Assembly (NCBI RefSeq): GCF_024495425.1
Contig: NZ_JANHJR010000003.1
Span: 806,001 to 870,000, forward strand
Direction of reading: 5' to 3'
Source of the DNA: Haloarchaeobius litoreus
GTDB lineage: Archaea > Halobacteriota > Halobacteria > Halobacteriales > Natrialbaceae
Length of the DNA stretch: 64,000 nt
The number at the start of each line of letters is the position of its first letter. Positions within the stretch are counted from its first letter, which is position 1. The position numbers and the translations under genes are program-made. Positions 27,401-35,159 of the stretch are shown here, piece after piece. Under the pieces are notes generated by a model, which saw nothing but the letters and a program-made list of their open reading frames with translations, did no database searches and was not told the DNA's origin.

Positions 27401-27997
27401 GTCTATCGCCTGCGGCGTCTCGCCGCCGCGCAGGCCCTCGGGCGACTCCTGTACGCGTATCTTCTGGGCGTCGACGAACTCGCTCTGGTCGTGGTTCAGC
27501 ACGAAGGGACCCTGTCGCTCGCAGCCCTGGCACTCGTGGGGTTCCTGGAAGGTGCCAGTGGACTGCGGGATGCGGGTGAGGGTGCCACAGCGCTGGCACT
27601 CGAACGCGGCGACCTGCATCTTCGACTTGACGTCGGTCGCCTTGCGGACGATGCCCCGGACGGTGACGAGCGTGTTGACGTGCCGGGAGCGGATCGCGCG
27701 GATCTCGGTCGCGTCGGGCAGGGGCTCGATGCGGACGTGTGCCTGCCCGAGGCTGACGTCGACGGGCAGGTCGTACAGGCGCAGCGCCTCCTCGGCGTAC
27801 TCCTGGAGCTGTTCGGGCTGGTTCCGGTAGTCGTCGGCCAGGTCTCGGTCGAACGTGAACAGGTCGTCCCAGTCGACGTACAGCGACTTGCGTTCGCTGG
27901 GGTACTCCTGTGCGAGCCTCCCGATCTCGTCGCGATAGTAGTTCCTGTAGAACTCCAGAAAGGCGTCGACGAGTTCGGCGTTGTCCCCTGCGTCCAT
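24485..27997 (-). CDS. mcm: Replicative DNA helicase MCM, interrupted by an intein
   Basis: The hexameric replicative helicase. Without the intein it is about 700 residues, the normal size. The N-terminal domain includes a zinc-binding pair (CQRCG near residue 134 and CQGCE near 156). The AAA+ Walker A reads LLIGDPGTGK, where the intein interrupts, and resumes SQMLSYIRH. Walker B is AVDELDKM, the sensor/arginine-finger region is SRFDLIF, and a C-terminal winged helix ends EPRTDHLRTT. ATG at 27997 is preferred over a GTG two codons upstream. It leads an operon with four small genes and minD. Confidence 0.97.
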   Translation of the reverse strand: MDAGDNAELVDAFLEFYRNYYRDEIGRLAQEYPSERKSLYVDWDDLFTFDRDLADDYRNQPEQLQEYAEEALRLYDLPVDVSLGQAHVRIEPLPDATEIRAIRSRHVNTLVTVRGIVRKATDVKSKMQVAAFECQRCGTLTRIPQSTGTFQEPHECQGCERQGPFVLNHDQSEFVDAQKIRVQESPEGLRGGETPQAIDIHIEDDITGEVTPGDHVAATGILRLEQQGNQQEKSPLFDHYLEGVSVRIDEEQFEDMEISEEDKAEIIELSNEPDIYEQMVGSIAPSIFGYDQEKLAMILQLFSGVTKFLPDESRIRGDLHMLLIGDPGTGKCVRGDTRVTLGDGTEVEIRELVESNLGDPKEIDDGWWDEVSIGVPSLQPDGKIGTEQATKVWKREAPETMYRIRTDTGKEIEVTPSHPLFVPAGAGFRAVESRELSEGDFVGAPSSLDHDYDDTLAVDYRRAISHNAIPLDLPEEWTPSLARLVGYIVAEGYVEQRSDNTGFVSITNDDREILEDSIDALEALGLNWTERGAHEGKSAREIMCSAGEFVSFLESLEPAMLGRSAEQRVPEPIFRSSLEIQRAFLKAYIDGECHISTSQREISVASMSRELLDGVRSLLLSFGITAQLREKAGGSYRLRISGDAFASYVERIGFVTGRKAASAAKHEGVNSNTNTDVVPAVGDSLRRIRESLGLTQSDCGLPRSTYQHYERGDRNPSRERLDAVVQTFEDSLPGTEYQDASEVVADGGSIPHEVAALRRLCDSDLQWERIESIEPVTPDYDWVYDLEVAGTHNYLSNNLVSHNSQMLSYIRHIAPRSVYTSGKGSSSAGLTAAAVRDDFGDGQQWTLEAGALVLADQGIAAVDELDKMAADDRSAMHQALEQQEISVSKAGINATLKSRCSLLGAANPKYGRFDQYEPISEQIDLEPALISRFDLIFTVTDKPDEEHDRDLAQHILKTNYAGELNTQKAELTNVGVDQAEIDEMTENVDPVIDPELMRKYIAYSKQNCFPRMTQDARDAIEQFYVDLRSKGMEEDAPVPVTARQLEALVRLAEASARVRLSDTVEESDADRSITIVRDCLKDIGVDPETGEFDADVVETGTSKTQRDRIKNLKQLIGDIEEDYDEGAPVDVVLDRADEIGMDPSKAEHEIEKLKQKGEVYEPRTDHLRTT
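25589..27004 (-). other. Intein in MCM (Walker A site) with LAGLIDADG endonuclease and embedded HTH
   Basis: A 472-residue protein-splicing insertion. It begins with Cys after GDPGTGK (splice block A: CVRGDTRVTLGDG) and has block B TPSHPLFV. Two LAGLIDADG motifs (LARLVGYIVAEGY and FLKAYIDGE) make a homing endonuclease. The C-terminal blocks are WVYDLEVAGTHNYLSNNLVSHN, followed by extein Ser. Between the endonuclease and block F is an XRE-like helix-turn-helix (IRESLGLTQSDCGLPRSTYQ). The nucleotide sequence is visibly less GC-rich than the extein, consistent with transfer. Both terminal residues needed for splicing are present. Confidence 0.93.
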
Positions 27998-28081
27998 CGG
28001 CACGGACTAAGGCCACCATCGGGTAAGTAGCTTGGCAAAGCGAGGCGAAAGTGTTACTCGCCAGCCCCCGGAGGTGTCGGT

Positions 28082-28936
28082 ATGCGCGACCGCCTGCGCA
28101 GGCTCACGCCGGCCGACGACGAACGATACCGGGACTGGGCCCGTCGGCTCGCACCGTACGCCGTCGCGGTGGTCGTCCTCCTCGTCCTGCTCGCTGGCGC
28201 GGGCGCGTGGGTGTACTTCGACTCCCTCGCGTACGGCCCGACCGAGTCGCCATCGGCGGTCGAGTCCGCGTACGACGTGACCGTCGAGTCGGGCTACGGC
28301 GGCTACGTCGTCCGGCCCGACGACCAGCCGCCGGCCGGCGAGCGCGTCGGCCTCGTGTTCTACCCCGGCGGCCGCGTCGAACCCGGCGCGTACGTCCACA
28401 CGCTCGCGCCGCTGGCCGAACGCGGCGTCACCGTCGTCGTCCCGGGCGTCCCGCTGAACCTCGCCGTGCTGGACAGCGACGCCGCCAGCGCGCCCATCGC
28501 ACGCGAGGACGGCGTCGATTCGTGGTACGTCGGCGGGCACTCGCTGGGCGGTGCCATGGCCTGCCGCTACGCGAACGGGAACTCGGGACGCATCGACGGG
28601 CTGGTGCTCGCGGCGTCGTACTGCGACGTGAACGTCAGCGATTCTGGGCTGGCGACCATGGCCATCACGGGCACGCGCGACGGCGTGCTGAACCGGGAGC
28701 GTTTCGAGTCGAACCGCCGGCTCCTCCCCCCGGACGCGACGTTCGTCTCGGTCGAGGGCATGAACCACGCCCAGTTCGGGAACTACGGTGCACAGGAGGG
28801 CGACGACGAGGCGACCATCTCGACGGCGTCCGCGCACGAGCGTGTGGTTGCTGCGGTGGTCGACTGGCTCTGTGCCGAAGGCGAGGCTGTGGCGTGTGCG
28901 AATCAGACCGGTGGCCAGTTCGTCGCTATCTCGTAG
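28082..28936 (+). CDS. Alpha/beta hydrolase, membrane-anchored
   Basis: 284 residues. An N-terminal segment AVAVVVLLVLLAGAGAWVYF (about residues 26-46) forms a signal anchor, placing the domain outside the membrane. The hydrolase has nucleophile elbow GHSLGGAMA near residue 158, acid loop GTRDGVL near residue 200, and catalytic His in GMNHAQFG near residue 227. The substrate is unknown; close relatives are annotated only as alpha/beta hydrolases. Its 3' end overlaps the convergent nuclease gene by 34 bp. Confidence 0.85.
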   Translation: MRDRLRRLTPADDERYRDWARRLAPYAVAVVVLLVLLAGAGAWVYFDSLAYGPTESPSAVESAYDVTVESGYGGYVVRPDDQPPAGERVGLVFYPGGRVEPGAYVHTLAPLAERGVTVVVPGVPLNLAVLDSDAASAPIAREDGVDSWYVGGHSLGGAMACRYANGNSGRIDGLVLAASYCDVNVSDSGLATMAITGTRDGVLNRERFESNRRLLPPDATFVSVEGMNHAQFGNYGAQEGDDEATISTASAHERVVAAVVDWLCAEGEAVACANQTGGQFVAIS

Positions 28937-29700
28937 TTCTCCGCGAGTTTGGTGTCCGACCGTACTCGCTCGGGTTCGCTCACCCTGAGGGAGAACGAGT
29001 CCGCTACCTCGTCAGCGTCGACGGCGTAGACGGTATCCAGGTCGTCGCAGTAGACGAGATAGCAGTCCGTCTCCGTCTCGTCGGGATTGACCTTTATTCG
29101 TCCGTCCCATACGAACCCAGTTTCGACTCTGACACGGTACAGCGTCCCGTCTATCTCGACGACGACGTTGCGCTCGCTCCGGCCACGAATCTGGCGCCAA
29201 ACAGACACACCGGCTGCTTCGAGTGCGTCCAGACAAGCGACAGTAGTCGGGTCGGTCGTCCCGTGCGTGTATTCTTTTGCGGCCACGTCGAGTGGCCACC
29301 GCTCGTCGAACTCGAAGTCGGCAGCCCAGTTGATACTCCGGTGGTGAACCTCCGGTTCCTCGACCCGTAGCGAGATGCTCTTGTCGAACTCCTGCTCACC
29401 GACGAGATACATTGTCTCCGTCTCGTAGCAGTAGACGACGAACACGTCGACGTCACCGTCGTAGCTCTTCCGGACGTTCCCCTGCGAGTTCGTGTGGGTT
29501 GACTGGGTACTGAACTGTATGCGACCGTCCGCAATCCAGCCCGTCTTAACCTGAACCCTGACGAGAGCACCGCCTCCGCATTCTGCGACGAGGTCGTATC
29601 GCTCGTTGTCGCCGAACGGATGAGAGACTGCGATCTCCCGTCGTCGGAGCTCGGTCAACACTATCGCTTCCGTCAGGTCGCCCTTCCGATGTGACTCCAT
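28903..29700 (-). CDS. Tandem PD-(D/E)XK nuclease-fold protein
   Basis: 265 residues from ATG at 29700; a longer frame would read into tRNA-Pro and is rejected. The N-terminal half reads MESHRKGDLTEAIVLTELRRR, YDLVAECGG and VRVQVKTGWIADGRIQF, a group I intron-type endonuclease core with D, E and QxK residues. The C-terminal half repeats the fold (VVVEIDGTLYRVRVETGFVWDGRIKV), but the key Lys is replaced (VRVETG), so it is probably inactive and may bind DNA or mediate dimer contacts. It lies 144 bp downstream of tRNA-Pro. Codon use is somewhat less GC-rich than in its neighbours. Confidence 0.75.
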   Translation of the reverse strand: MESHRKGDLTEAIVLTELRRREIAVSHPFGDNERYDLVAECGGGALVRVQVKTGWIADGRIQFSTQSTHTNSQGNVRKSYDGDVDVFVVYCYETETMYLVGEQEFDKSISLRVEEPEVHHRSINWAADFEFDERWPLDVAAKEYTHGTTDPTTVACLDALEAAGVSVWRQIRGRSERNVVVEIDGTLYRVRVETGFVWDGRIKVNPDETETDCYLVYCDDLDTVYAVDADEVADSFSLRVSEPERVRSDTKLAENYEIATNWPPV

Positions 29701-29844
29701 CGCCACCTCTGGCTCCCGATACGGTTTAGACCTTGGCCGCTCCGTCGTTGGTGTCCTCACACCCGCGTCGTCGCGAAACGCGGTCGCTGGCTGAATCTGG
29801 TTCACCACGTCCGAGAAGTGTTCCGCCTTCGGCTCCGAATAGTA

Positions 29845-29917
29845 TGGGCCGGCCCGGATTTGAACCGGGGGTACAGCGTCCCAAACGCTGAAGGTTACCA
29901 AGCTACCCCACCGGCCC
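29845..29917 (-). tRNA. tRNA-Pro (anticodon TGG)
   Basis: 73 nt. The acceptor stem GGGCCGG pairs with CCGGCCC and is followed by discriminator A; no CCA is encoded. The anticodon stem CAGCG/CGCTG encloses loop TTTGGGA, giving anticodon TGG (codon CCA, Pro). The T arm CCCGGTTCAAATCCGGG is intact. A TATA-like TTTTACCC lies about 27 bp upstream of the 5' end. No intron. Confidence 0.95.
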
Positions 29918-29972
29918 GCGCATATAAATCAGTTCCATCACGGGTAAAACGTTTCGTTCCCTCCCAGTCGAC

Positions 29973-31868
29973 TCACACGCCCCAGATACCGGCGATACCC
30001 AGCGTCGTCACGACCGCGAATATCAGCTGCAGCGGCGTCCCGACGACGGTGTAGTCCGTGAACTTGTAGCCGCCGGGGCCGTAGACGAACAGGTTGGTCT
30101 GGTAGCCGACGGGGGTCATGAACGCGGTCGAGGCGGCGAACGTGACCGCGAGGACGAACGCGTACGGCGACGCGCCGAGCTGTGCGGCGGTGTCGAACGC
30201 GACCGGGATCATGAGCACGACGCTGGCGTTGTTGGAGACGACGTTCGTCAGCGTCGCGGTGAGCACGTAGAACAGCCCCAGCACCGCGATTGCGGGCAGG
30301 TAGGCCTCGGTCCGGACGAGCAGGTCGGCGAGGTACAGCGCCGCGCCGGTGTGCTGCATGGCGGTGCCCAGCGGGATGACGCCGGCCAGCAGGAAGATGA
30401 CGTCCCACTGGACGGCGTCGTACACCTCCCCGGGCTTGAGACAGCCGGTGAGCACCATGGCGACGGCTCCCGCGAGGGCCGAGACGACGATGGGGAGGAG
30501 GTCGACGGCGGCGAGCCCGACGACGGCGAGGATGACGCCGATGGCGACGGGGATCTTCTCCTCGCGGTAGTCGTGGCGCTCGATCTCCTGGGCGACGATG
30601 AAGTCGCGGTTGTCGTCGAGGCGCTGGATGCTGTCGGCGGTGCCCTGGACGAGCAGCGTGTCGCCGACCCGAAGGACGATGTGGTCCATGCGCTTCCGGA
30701 TGAGCTCGCCGCCGCGCCGGAGCGCGAGCACGGTGGCGTCGTAGCGCTGGCGGAAGTTCACGGAGGCGATGGATTCGCCGACGACGTGCGAGCCGGGCGC
30801 GACGACGATCTCGACGAGGTTCTCGGCGGCGGGGTCGGCGCGTTCGAGTTCGTCCTCGGTGGCCTCGAACTCGGGGACGACGTCCATCCCCTCGACGTCG
30901 AGGAGCTCGACGAGCGTCTCGCGGTCGGTCCGCACCGTGAACAGGTCGCCGGCCTGGATGGTCTTCGGGCCGAGCGGTTCGAGGAACACCTCGTCGTTGC
31001 GGATGAGCTGGACGAGGTCGACGTCGAACTCGGTCTCGACGAGCGCGTCGCGGACGGTCTGGCCGACGAGCGGGGAGTCCTCGCGGACGACGACCTCGGT
31101 GAGGTACTCGGAGAGGCGGAACTCGGCGGCGAGGTCGTCCTCGGGCTCGATGCGGGACGGCAGGAGGTAGCGCCCGACGACGAAGAAGTACGCGAAGCCG
31201 ACGATGGTGACGACGACCCCGAGCAGAGTGAACTCGAACATCGAGAAACCGTCCTGTAGCGCGACGACGGCCGGGCCGGGGTCCGCCACGTTGTTGGCCA
31301 CGTCGGCGGCGATCTCGCTGGCGAGGATGTTCGTCGACGTGCCGATGAGCGTGAGCGTCCCGCCGAACATCGAGGCGTAGGAGAGCGGGATGAGCAGCTT
31401 CGACGGCGACGTGTTGCCCTTGTGGGCGATGTCGGTGACCATCGGCAGCAGGATGGCGACGGCCGCGGTGTTGTTGATGAAGCCCGAGAGCGGGGCGACG
31501 ACGCCCATCGTCGCCCCGAGCTGGCGTGTCTCCGAGTCGCCGGTAAGCGCGGCGAGCTTGCGCCCGAGGATCTGGACGATACCCGTGCGCTGGACGCCGT
31601 CGGAGAGGATGAACATTGCCAGCACGGTGAGGGTCGCCGTCGACGCGAAGCCCGCGAGGCCGTCGGCCGGGTTGTCCGGCAGGAGTTCCACCGGCCCGCC
31701 GATGAGTCCGGCCGCCGCGAGCTGCTGGGAGAGCGGCCCGAGAACCATGAGCCCGACCATCAGGCCGAGTGCGGTGATGTCGACGGGCACCGGCTCCGTC
31801 GCGAACAGGACGAGCACGACGGTGACGAGCGCGAAGACGAGCAGTATCTCGGGTGTGAGCGCGGCCAC
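29973..31868 (-). CDS. SLC13-family permease with two TrkA-C domains
   Basis: 631 residues. The N- and C-terminal halves are membrane domains of the Na+/anion symporter (SLC13/ArsB-like) fold, with the helical-hairpin motifs SGFINNTAAVAILLPMV near residue 155 and TNVVSNNASVVLMIPVAF near residue 540. Two cytosolic RCK_C (TrkA-C) domains lie between them (about 255-335 and 350-435), which usually sense small ligands or nucleotides. Probably transports a divalent anion such as sulfate; the substrate is not provable from sequence. The 3' end lies 55 bp beyond the tRNA-Pro 5' end. Confidence 0.9.
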   Translation of the reverse strand: MAALTPEILLVFALVTVVLVLFATEPVPVDITALGLMVGLMVLGPLSQQLAAAGLIGGPVELLPDNPADGLAGFASTATLTVLAMFILSDGVQRTGIVQILGRKLAALTGDSETRQLGATMGVVAPLSGFINNTAAVAILLPMVTDIAHKGNTSPSKLLIPLSYASMFGGTLTLIGTSTNILASEIAADVANNVADPGPAVVALQDGFSMFEFTLLGVVVTIVGFAYFFVVGRYLLPSRIEPEDDLAAEFRLSEYLTEVVVREDSPLVGQTVRDALVETEFDVDLVQLIRNDEVFLEPLGPKTIQAGDLFTVRTDRETLVELLDVEGMDVVPEFEATEDELERADPAAENLVEIVVAPGSHVVGESIASVNFRQRYDATVLALRRGGELIRKRMDHIVLRVGDTLLVQGTADSIQRLDDNRDFIVAQEIERHDYREEKIPVAIGVILAVVGLAAVDLLPIVVSALAGAVAMVLTGCLKPGEVYDAVQWDVIFLLAGVIPLGTAMQHTGAALYLADLLVRTEAYLPAIAVLGLFYVLTATLTNVVSNNASVVLMIPVAFDTAAQLGASPYAFVLAVTFAASTAFMTPVGYQTNLFVYGPGGYKFTDYTVVGTPLQLIFAVVTTLGIAGIWGV

Positions 31869-32016
31869 AGCGTCGCAAGACGGTGGCCCGGAAGAAAAGG
31901 CTACGGACTCCGGTCGTCTGTCGTGTTCAGCGGCTCCGTCGAGGACGTTGGCGACGCCAGCAGCCAGCGAGCTCCTGCTCGGTCCGTGTCGTGAGAATCG
32001 CCGGGCTCGAACGGCC

Positions 32017-32799
32017 TCAGTCCGGCAGCGCGTCGGCGATGTCGTCGTCGGAGGCCTCGCCGGACCGACCGGCAGGTACGGACGACTCCGTGGCCGACTC
32101 GTTCGCGGCCGACACCTCGTTCGCGGCCGATACCTCGTTCGGGTCGTCGAGCTCGACGGTCTCGGTCTCGCGGGCGACGTCGGCGTCGCTGGCCCGGCTG
32201 CTCCCGCCGGGGACGAGGTGTTCCACGTCGATCTCCTCGACCAGCGTCTCGTCGAGTATCTGCTCGAAGGTGAGCTGGAGCTGCTGGCTGTGTGCGTTCG
32301 GGTCGAGGTGGAAGTGCGCGACCGCGCCGACCGATTCGAGTCGACCCGAGAGCACGTGGCAGAACTGGAAGACCACCTCGGGGTCGTTCGCTTCGAGCAG
32401 TTCTGTCAGCGAGTCGAAACAGACGACGATGTCGTAGCCGGCGTCGTCCCAGACGCCACAGAACTGGCTGACGACCTCGCCGAGTCGCTGGAGGTCGGTC
32501 GGGTCGGCGACCGTCTGTTCGACGATGGGCTCGTCGAAGTCCGGCGTGCCCGCGCCGGCGGCCTGCATCGTCTCGCCGACGGTGACGATACCGCGTTTCG
32601 TCGGCTGACGCCCGCCGGAGAGCGAGCTGAAGTCGAGTCTGTCGGTCACGTCCTCGGGAAAGGAGACGACGAGTTCGGCGCGCTGGTCCGCGGCCGGTCC
32701 CCCCATCAGACCGTCGCAGTGCTCGCCGACCTCGTCCTCGGCCATCTCGTCGAGTAGTAGGACTGTTCTCGCGCCGCCGTCTGTGCCGTGTTCACTCAT
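32017..32799 (-). CDS. RecA-like/KaiC-type domain protein lacking a P-loop (DUF7504-like), copy 1
   Basis: 260 residues. The core (YDIVVCFDSLTELLE, PEVVFQFCHVL, VAHFHLDPNAH) has the Walker B-like strand and later strands of KaiC/RadA-like ATPases. The N-terminus (RTVLLLDEMAEDEV) has no GK[ST] P-loop, so ATP hydrolysis is unlikely. The C-terminal third is a low-complexity acidic linker containing two copies of EVSAANE and ending EASDDDIADALPD. A paralogue lies 66 bp upstream on the same strand. Role unknown; signalling or adaptor by comparison with such families. Confidence 0.75.
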   Translation of the reverse strand: MSEHGTDGGARTVLLLDEMAEDEVGEHCDGLMGGPAADQRAELVVSFPEDVTDRLDFSSLSGGRQPTKRGIVTVGETMQAAGAGTPDFDEPIVEQTVADPTDLQRLGEVVSQFCGVWDDAGYDIVVCFDSLTELLEANDPEVVFQFCHVLSGRLESVGAVAHFHLDPNAHSQQLQLTFEQILDETLVEEIDVEHLVPGGSSRASDADVARETETVELDDPNEVSAANEVSAANESATESSVPAGRSGEASDDDIADALPD

Positions 32800-32865
32800 A
32801 TGTATCCACCCCGACCCCCCGGGATTGCTAACATGTTACTTGACCACCACGTAAATCACTTCGGG

Positions 32866-33600
32866 TTACTCGACGGGCAGCGAGTCCGCGATATCGTCGT
32901 CGGAGGCCTCGGTGACCTCGTCCGGGCGGGCGTAGTCGTCGTCGCCGACGATGGAGTAGTTCGCCTCGGCGCTCCAGCTCTCGGTGAGCGCCGCGATGTC
33001 GTCGTCGGTCGCCTCCGCGAACGCCTCGATGGCGTCGGCCTCGGTCGTCTCGCCGACGGTCTCGTCGAAGATGGACTGGAAGGTGGCGACGGTCTCGTCG
33101 GTGTGTGCGTGCGGGTCGAGGTGGAAGTGCGCGAGGGCGTCGACGGAGTCGAGACGGCTGGTGAGAACGTGGCAGAACTGGAAGACCACCTCCGGGCTGG
33201 CGTGGTCGAGCAGCTCGGTCAGCGAGTCGAAGCAGACGACGATGTCGTAGTCCTCCTCGTCCCAGCGCTGGCAGTAGCGGCTGACGGCGGTGCCGATGCC
33301 CTGGAGGTCGTCGGGCTCGGCGACGGCGTCCATCACGACCGGTGCGCCGAAGTCCGGCCCGCCCTCCGCTGCCGACCGAAGCACGTCGCCGACAGAGATG
33401 AGCCCCTTGCGTGCCGGCTGCGTGTTCGACGCGCTCCCGAAGCCGGTCTGTTCGGCCTGTGCCTCCGGCAGGGAGATGGTCAGTTCTGCCCGCGTGTTCG
33501 GGTCGCCGGTCTCCAGCAGGTCGCTGCAGTGGTCGTGAGTCGTCGATTCGGTGGTCACGAGGACGTTTCCAGTGTCCTCGATGGTGTCTCGGTCAGTCAT
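32866..33600 (-). CDS. RecA-like/KaiC-type domain protein lacking a P-loop (DUF7504-like), copy 2
   Basis: 244 residues, clear paralogue of the gene downstream. The shared core is EDYDIVVCFDSLTELLD, PEVVFQFCHVLTSRLDS and ALAHFHLDPHAH. It also lacks a Walker A motif and ends with the same short acidic tail (EASDDDIADSLPVE), with a second related copy, EATDDDIAALTESW, inside. The conserved tail in both copies suggests a binding peptide. The tandem arrangement indicates duplication. Function unknown. Confidence 0.75.
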   Translation of the reverse strand: MTDRDTIEDTGNVLVTTESTTHDHCSDLLETGDPNTRAELTISLPEAQAEQTGFGSASNTQPARKGLISVGDVLRSAAEGGPDFGAPVVMDAVAEPDDLQGIGTAVSRYCQRWDEEDYDIVVCFDSLTELLDHASPEVVFQFCHVLTSRLDSVDALAHFHLDPHAHTDETVATFQSIFDETVGETTEADAIEAFAEATDDDIAALTESWSAEANYSIVGDDDYARPDEVTEASDDDIADSLPVE

Positions 33601-33783
33601 GGTAGATCGGCTGGGGACCCCACCCCCGGTCGTTGTCCGTGAATCGGCTCGTCACCTAAAGGTAGTTTCGGCCGATTGAAAGGTTGGTGATGAACGTTGT
33701 GGCCCCCTGCGATTTGCCGGGGCGGTTGCGGCGGCGACGGACCACGGCGACACGGTTATATCGGCGGCGACGGACCACCGCAC

Positions 33784-34008
33784 ATGGCCAGTCTCGCCGA
33801 CCAGTTCAGGGCGGCCCCCGTGCTCGTCTCGCTCTCTCTCGGCAGTCTCCTCGCCTGCGTCGGGCTCTTCTTCGGCACGATGGCGCTGCTCGCGCTCGGC
33901 TACACCGACGGCACGCGGCCGCTGTGGCTCGCCGTCGTCGTCGTCGGCGTCGCCGTCACCGTCCTCTGGAACGTCTGCTACCCCCTCTACGACGCGTTCG
34001 CCGCTTAG
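33784..34008 (+). CDS. Small two-span membrane protein
   Basis: 74 residues with two hydrophobic segments (VLVSLSLGSLLACVGLFFGTM and PLWLAVVVVGVAVTVLWNV). The start at 33784 is supported by a TATA element (TTATATC, 33754-33760) about 27 bp upstream; a longer frame would translate the promoter. The stop overlaps the end of the convergent prepilin peptidase gene. Conserved-looking but unassigned. Confidence 0.7.
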   Translation: MASLADQFRAAPVLVSLSLGSLLACVGLFFGTMALLALGYTDGTRPLWLAVVVVGVAVTVLWNVCYPLYDAFAA

Positions 34009-35159
34009 ATGAGCCCGAGCGCCCGGAGCAGCCCGACGAGCAGGTCCCCGTAGACGAACGCGGCGACCAGCCCGAGGAACACCGGCACGAGGAACGGGAT
34101 GCCCGGCGTGACCCACAGCCGTTCTTCGGTCGTCAGCCGGTCCAGGCCCTCCCGGAGGCGTGCCGGCGACGTGCCGTAGGCGTCGCCCTCGATGTCGTCG
34201 AGGAACGCCGCCGCGCCCCAGGGGTCGTCGCCGGACCCGTCCTCGGTGTCGGCGACGGCTTCGGGCTCGTCGCTCGCGGGCGTGTCCAGCGTATCGTCCT
34301 CCAGCTTCACGTCGTCAACCGGCCCCGTCTCGTCCGTGGATTCCGCATCGTCCACCGGCTCCCCGCCGTCGGTCGCCACGTCGAGGTCGACCGCTCCGTC
34401 GGTCGGGTCGTTCGGCTCCGCGGGGAGCGAGTCGGGGTCCCGGAACCGCCCGGGGTCGTCCCGGAGTTCGACGAGCGTCGCACCCCGCCAGCGCAGGTAC
34501 ATCCGCACGGCGTCGAGGTCCAGCCCCGCACCCCGCGGGTAGGCGAGTGCCCGCAACCGCTCACCGATGCCCTTGCTCCCCGAGTCGAGCAGTTTCCCGT
34601 GGGTCTCCGGGACAGCGTCCCAGCGTACCGGAATGCCGACGAACATCCGCTTCGAGACGTGGCCCATCGCCCCGTTGCGGCCCGCCAGCAACAGCGGGTA
34701 CGCGATGCCCCAGGCGACCGCGTTGGTCAGGATGGTGAACGAGAGCACCGCGACCGGTGCCGGCTCCGACACCGGCAGCGTGACGCCCGCGACCGACAGC
34801 ACCTCGCCGCCGACGTAGCCCGGATAGCTCGGGTACAACACCGCGATGGTCATCAGCGCCCGGGCGTCCGCGCCGCCGAACGCGCCGAGGAAGTGGAACA
34901 CGTACGCCATCGAGACGACGAAGCCGACGCTGATGGCGGTCGTGAGCACGAACACGCGGAGGTCGGTCCCACCCGCTGCGGCCGCGCGCTGCCACTCGAC
35001 ACCGAGCAGGAGCACGCCGAGCAGCGTCAGCGGGACCCAGGTGATGCTGTCGATGCGTCGCGTCTGGATGTCCCGGTACGCCAGCACGCCGAAGACGGGG
35101 ACGGTCGCCAGTCGCAACAGGTCGGGCAGCGTCCCGGAGATGGGGCCAACGTCTACCAC
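34005..35159 (-). CDS. Prepilin/preflagellin peptidase (A24 family, PibD-like)
   Basis: Cleaves class III signal peptides of archaellins and pilins at the membrane. 384 residues. The first catalytic Asp is in FGVLAYRDIQTRRID near residue 27 and the second in FGGADARAL (GxGD-type) near residue 98. There are six or more membrane segments. A long acidic, cytosolic insertion lies between helices (about residues 240-320), as in haloarchaeal members. A GTG at 35159 is chosen as start (then VDVGPISG), because an AT-rich TATA-like element is about 27 bp upstream and the remaining upstream frame has no membrane-protein character. Confidence 0.85.
   Translation of the reverse strand: MVDVGPISGTLPDLLRLATVPVFGVLAYRDIQTRRIDSITWVPLTLLGVLLLGVEWQRAAAAGGTDLRVFVLTTAISVGFVVSMAYVFHFLGAFGGADARALMTIAVLYPSYPGYVGGEVLSVAGVTLPVSEPAPVAVLSFTILTNAVAWGIAYPLLLAGRNGAMGHVSKRMFVGIPVRWDAVPETHGKLLDSGSKGIGERLRALAYPRGAGLDLDAVRMYLRWRGATLVELRDDPGRFRDPDSLPAEPNDPTDGAVDLDVATDGGEPVDDAESTDETGPVDDVKLEDDTLDTPASDEPEAVADTEDGSGDDPWGAAAFLDDIEGDAYGTSPARLREGLDRLTTEERLWVTPGIPFLVPVFLGLVAAFVYGDLLVGLLRALGLI

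Noticed and set aside
29701-29901. N-terminal extension of the nuclease gene into tRNA-Pro
   Set aside because: The frame crosses the tRNA; the ATG at 29700 starts the conserved domain.
29845-29917. tRNA-Pro as the attachment site of the provirus
   Set aside because: The provirus edge is 9 kb away and the 15-bp repeat matches ferredoxin, not the tRNA.
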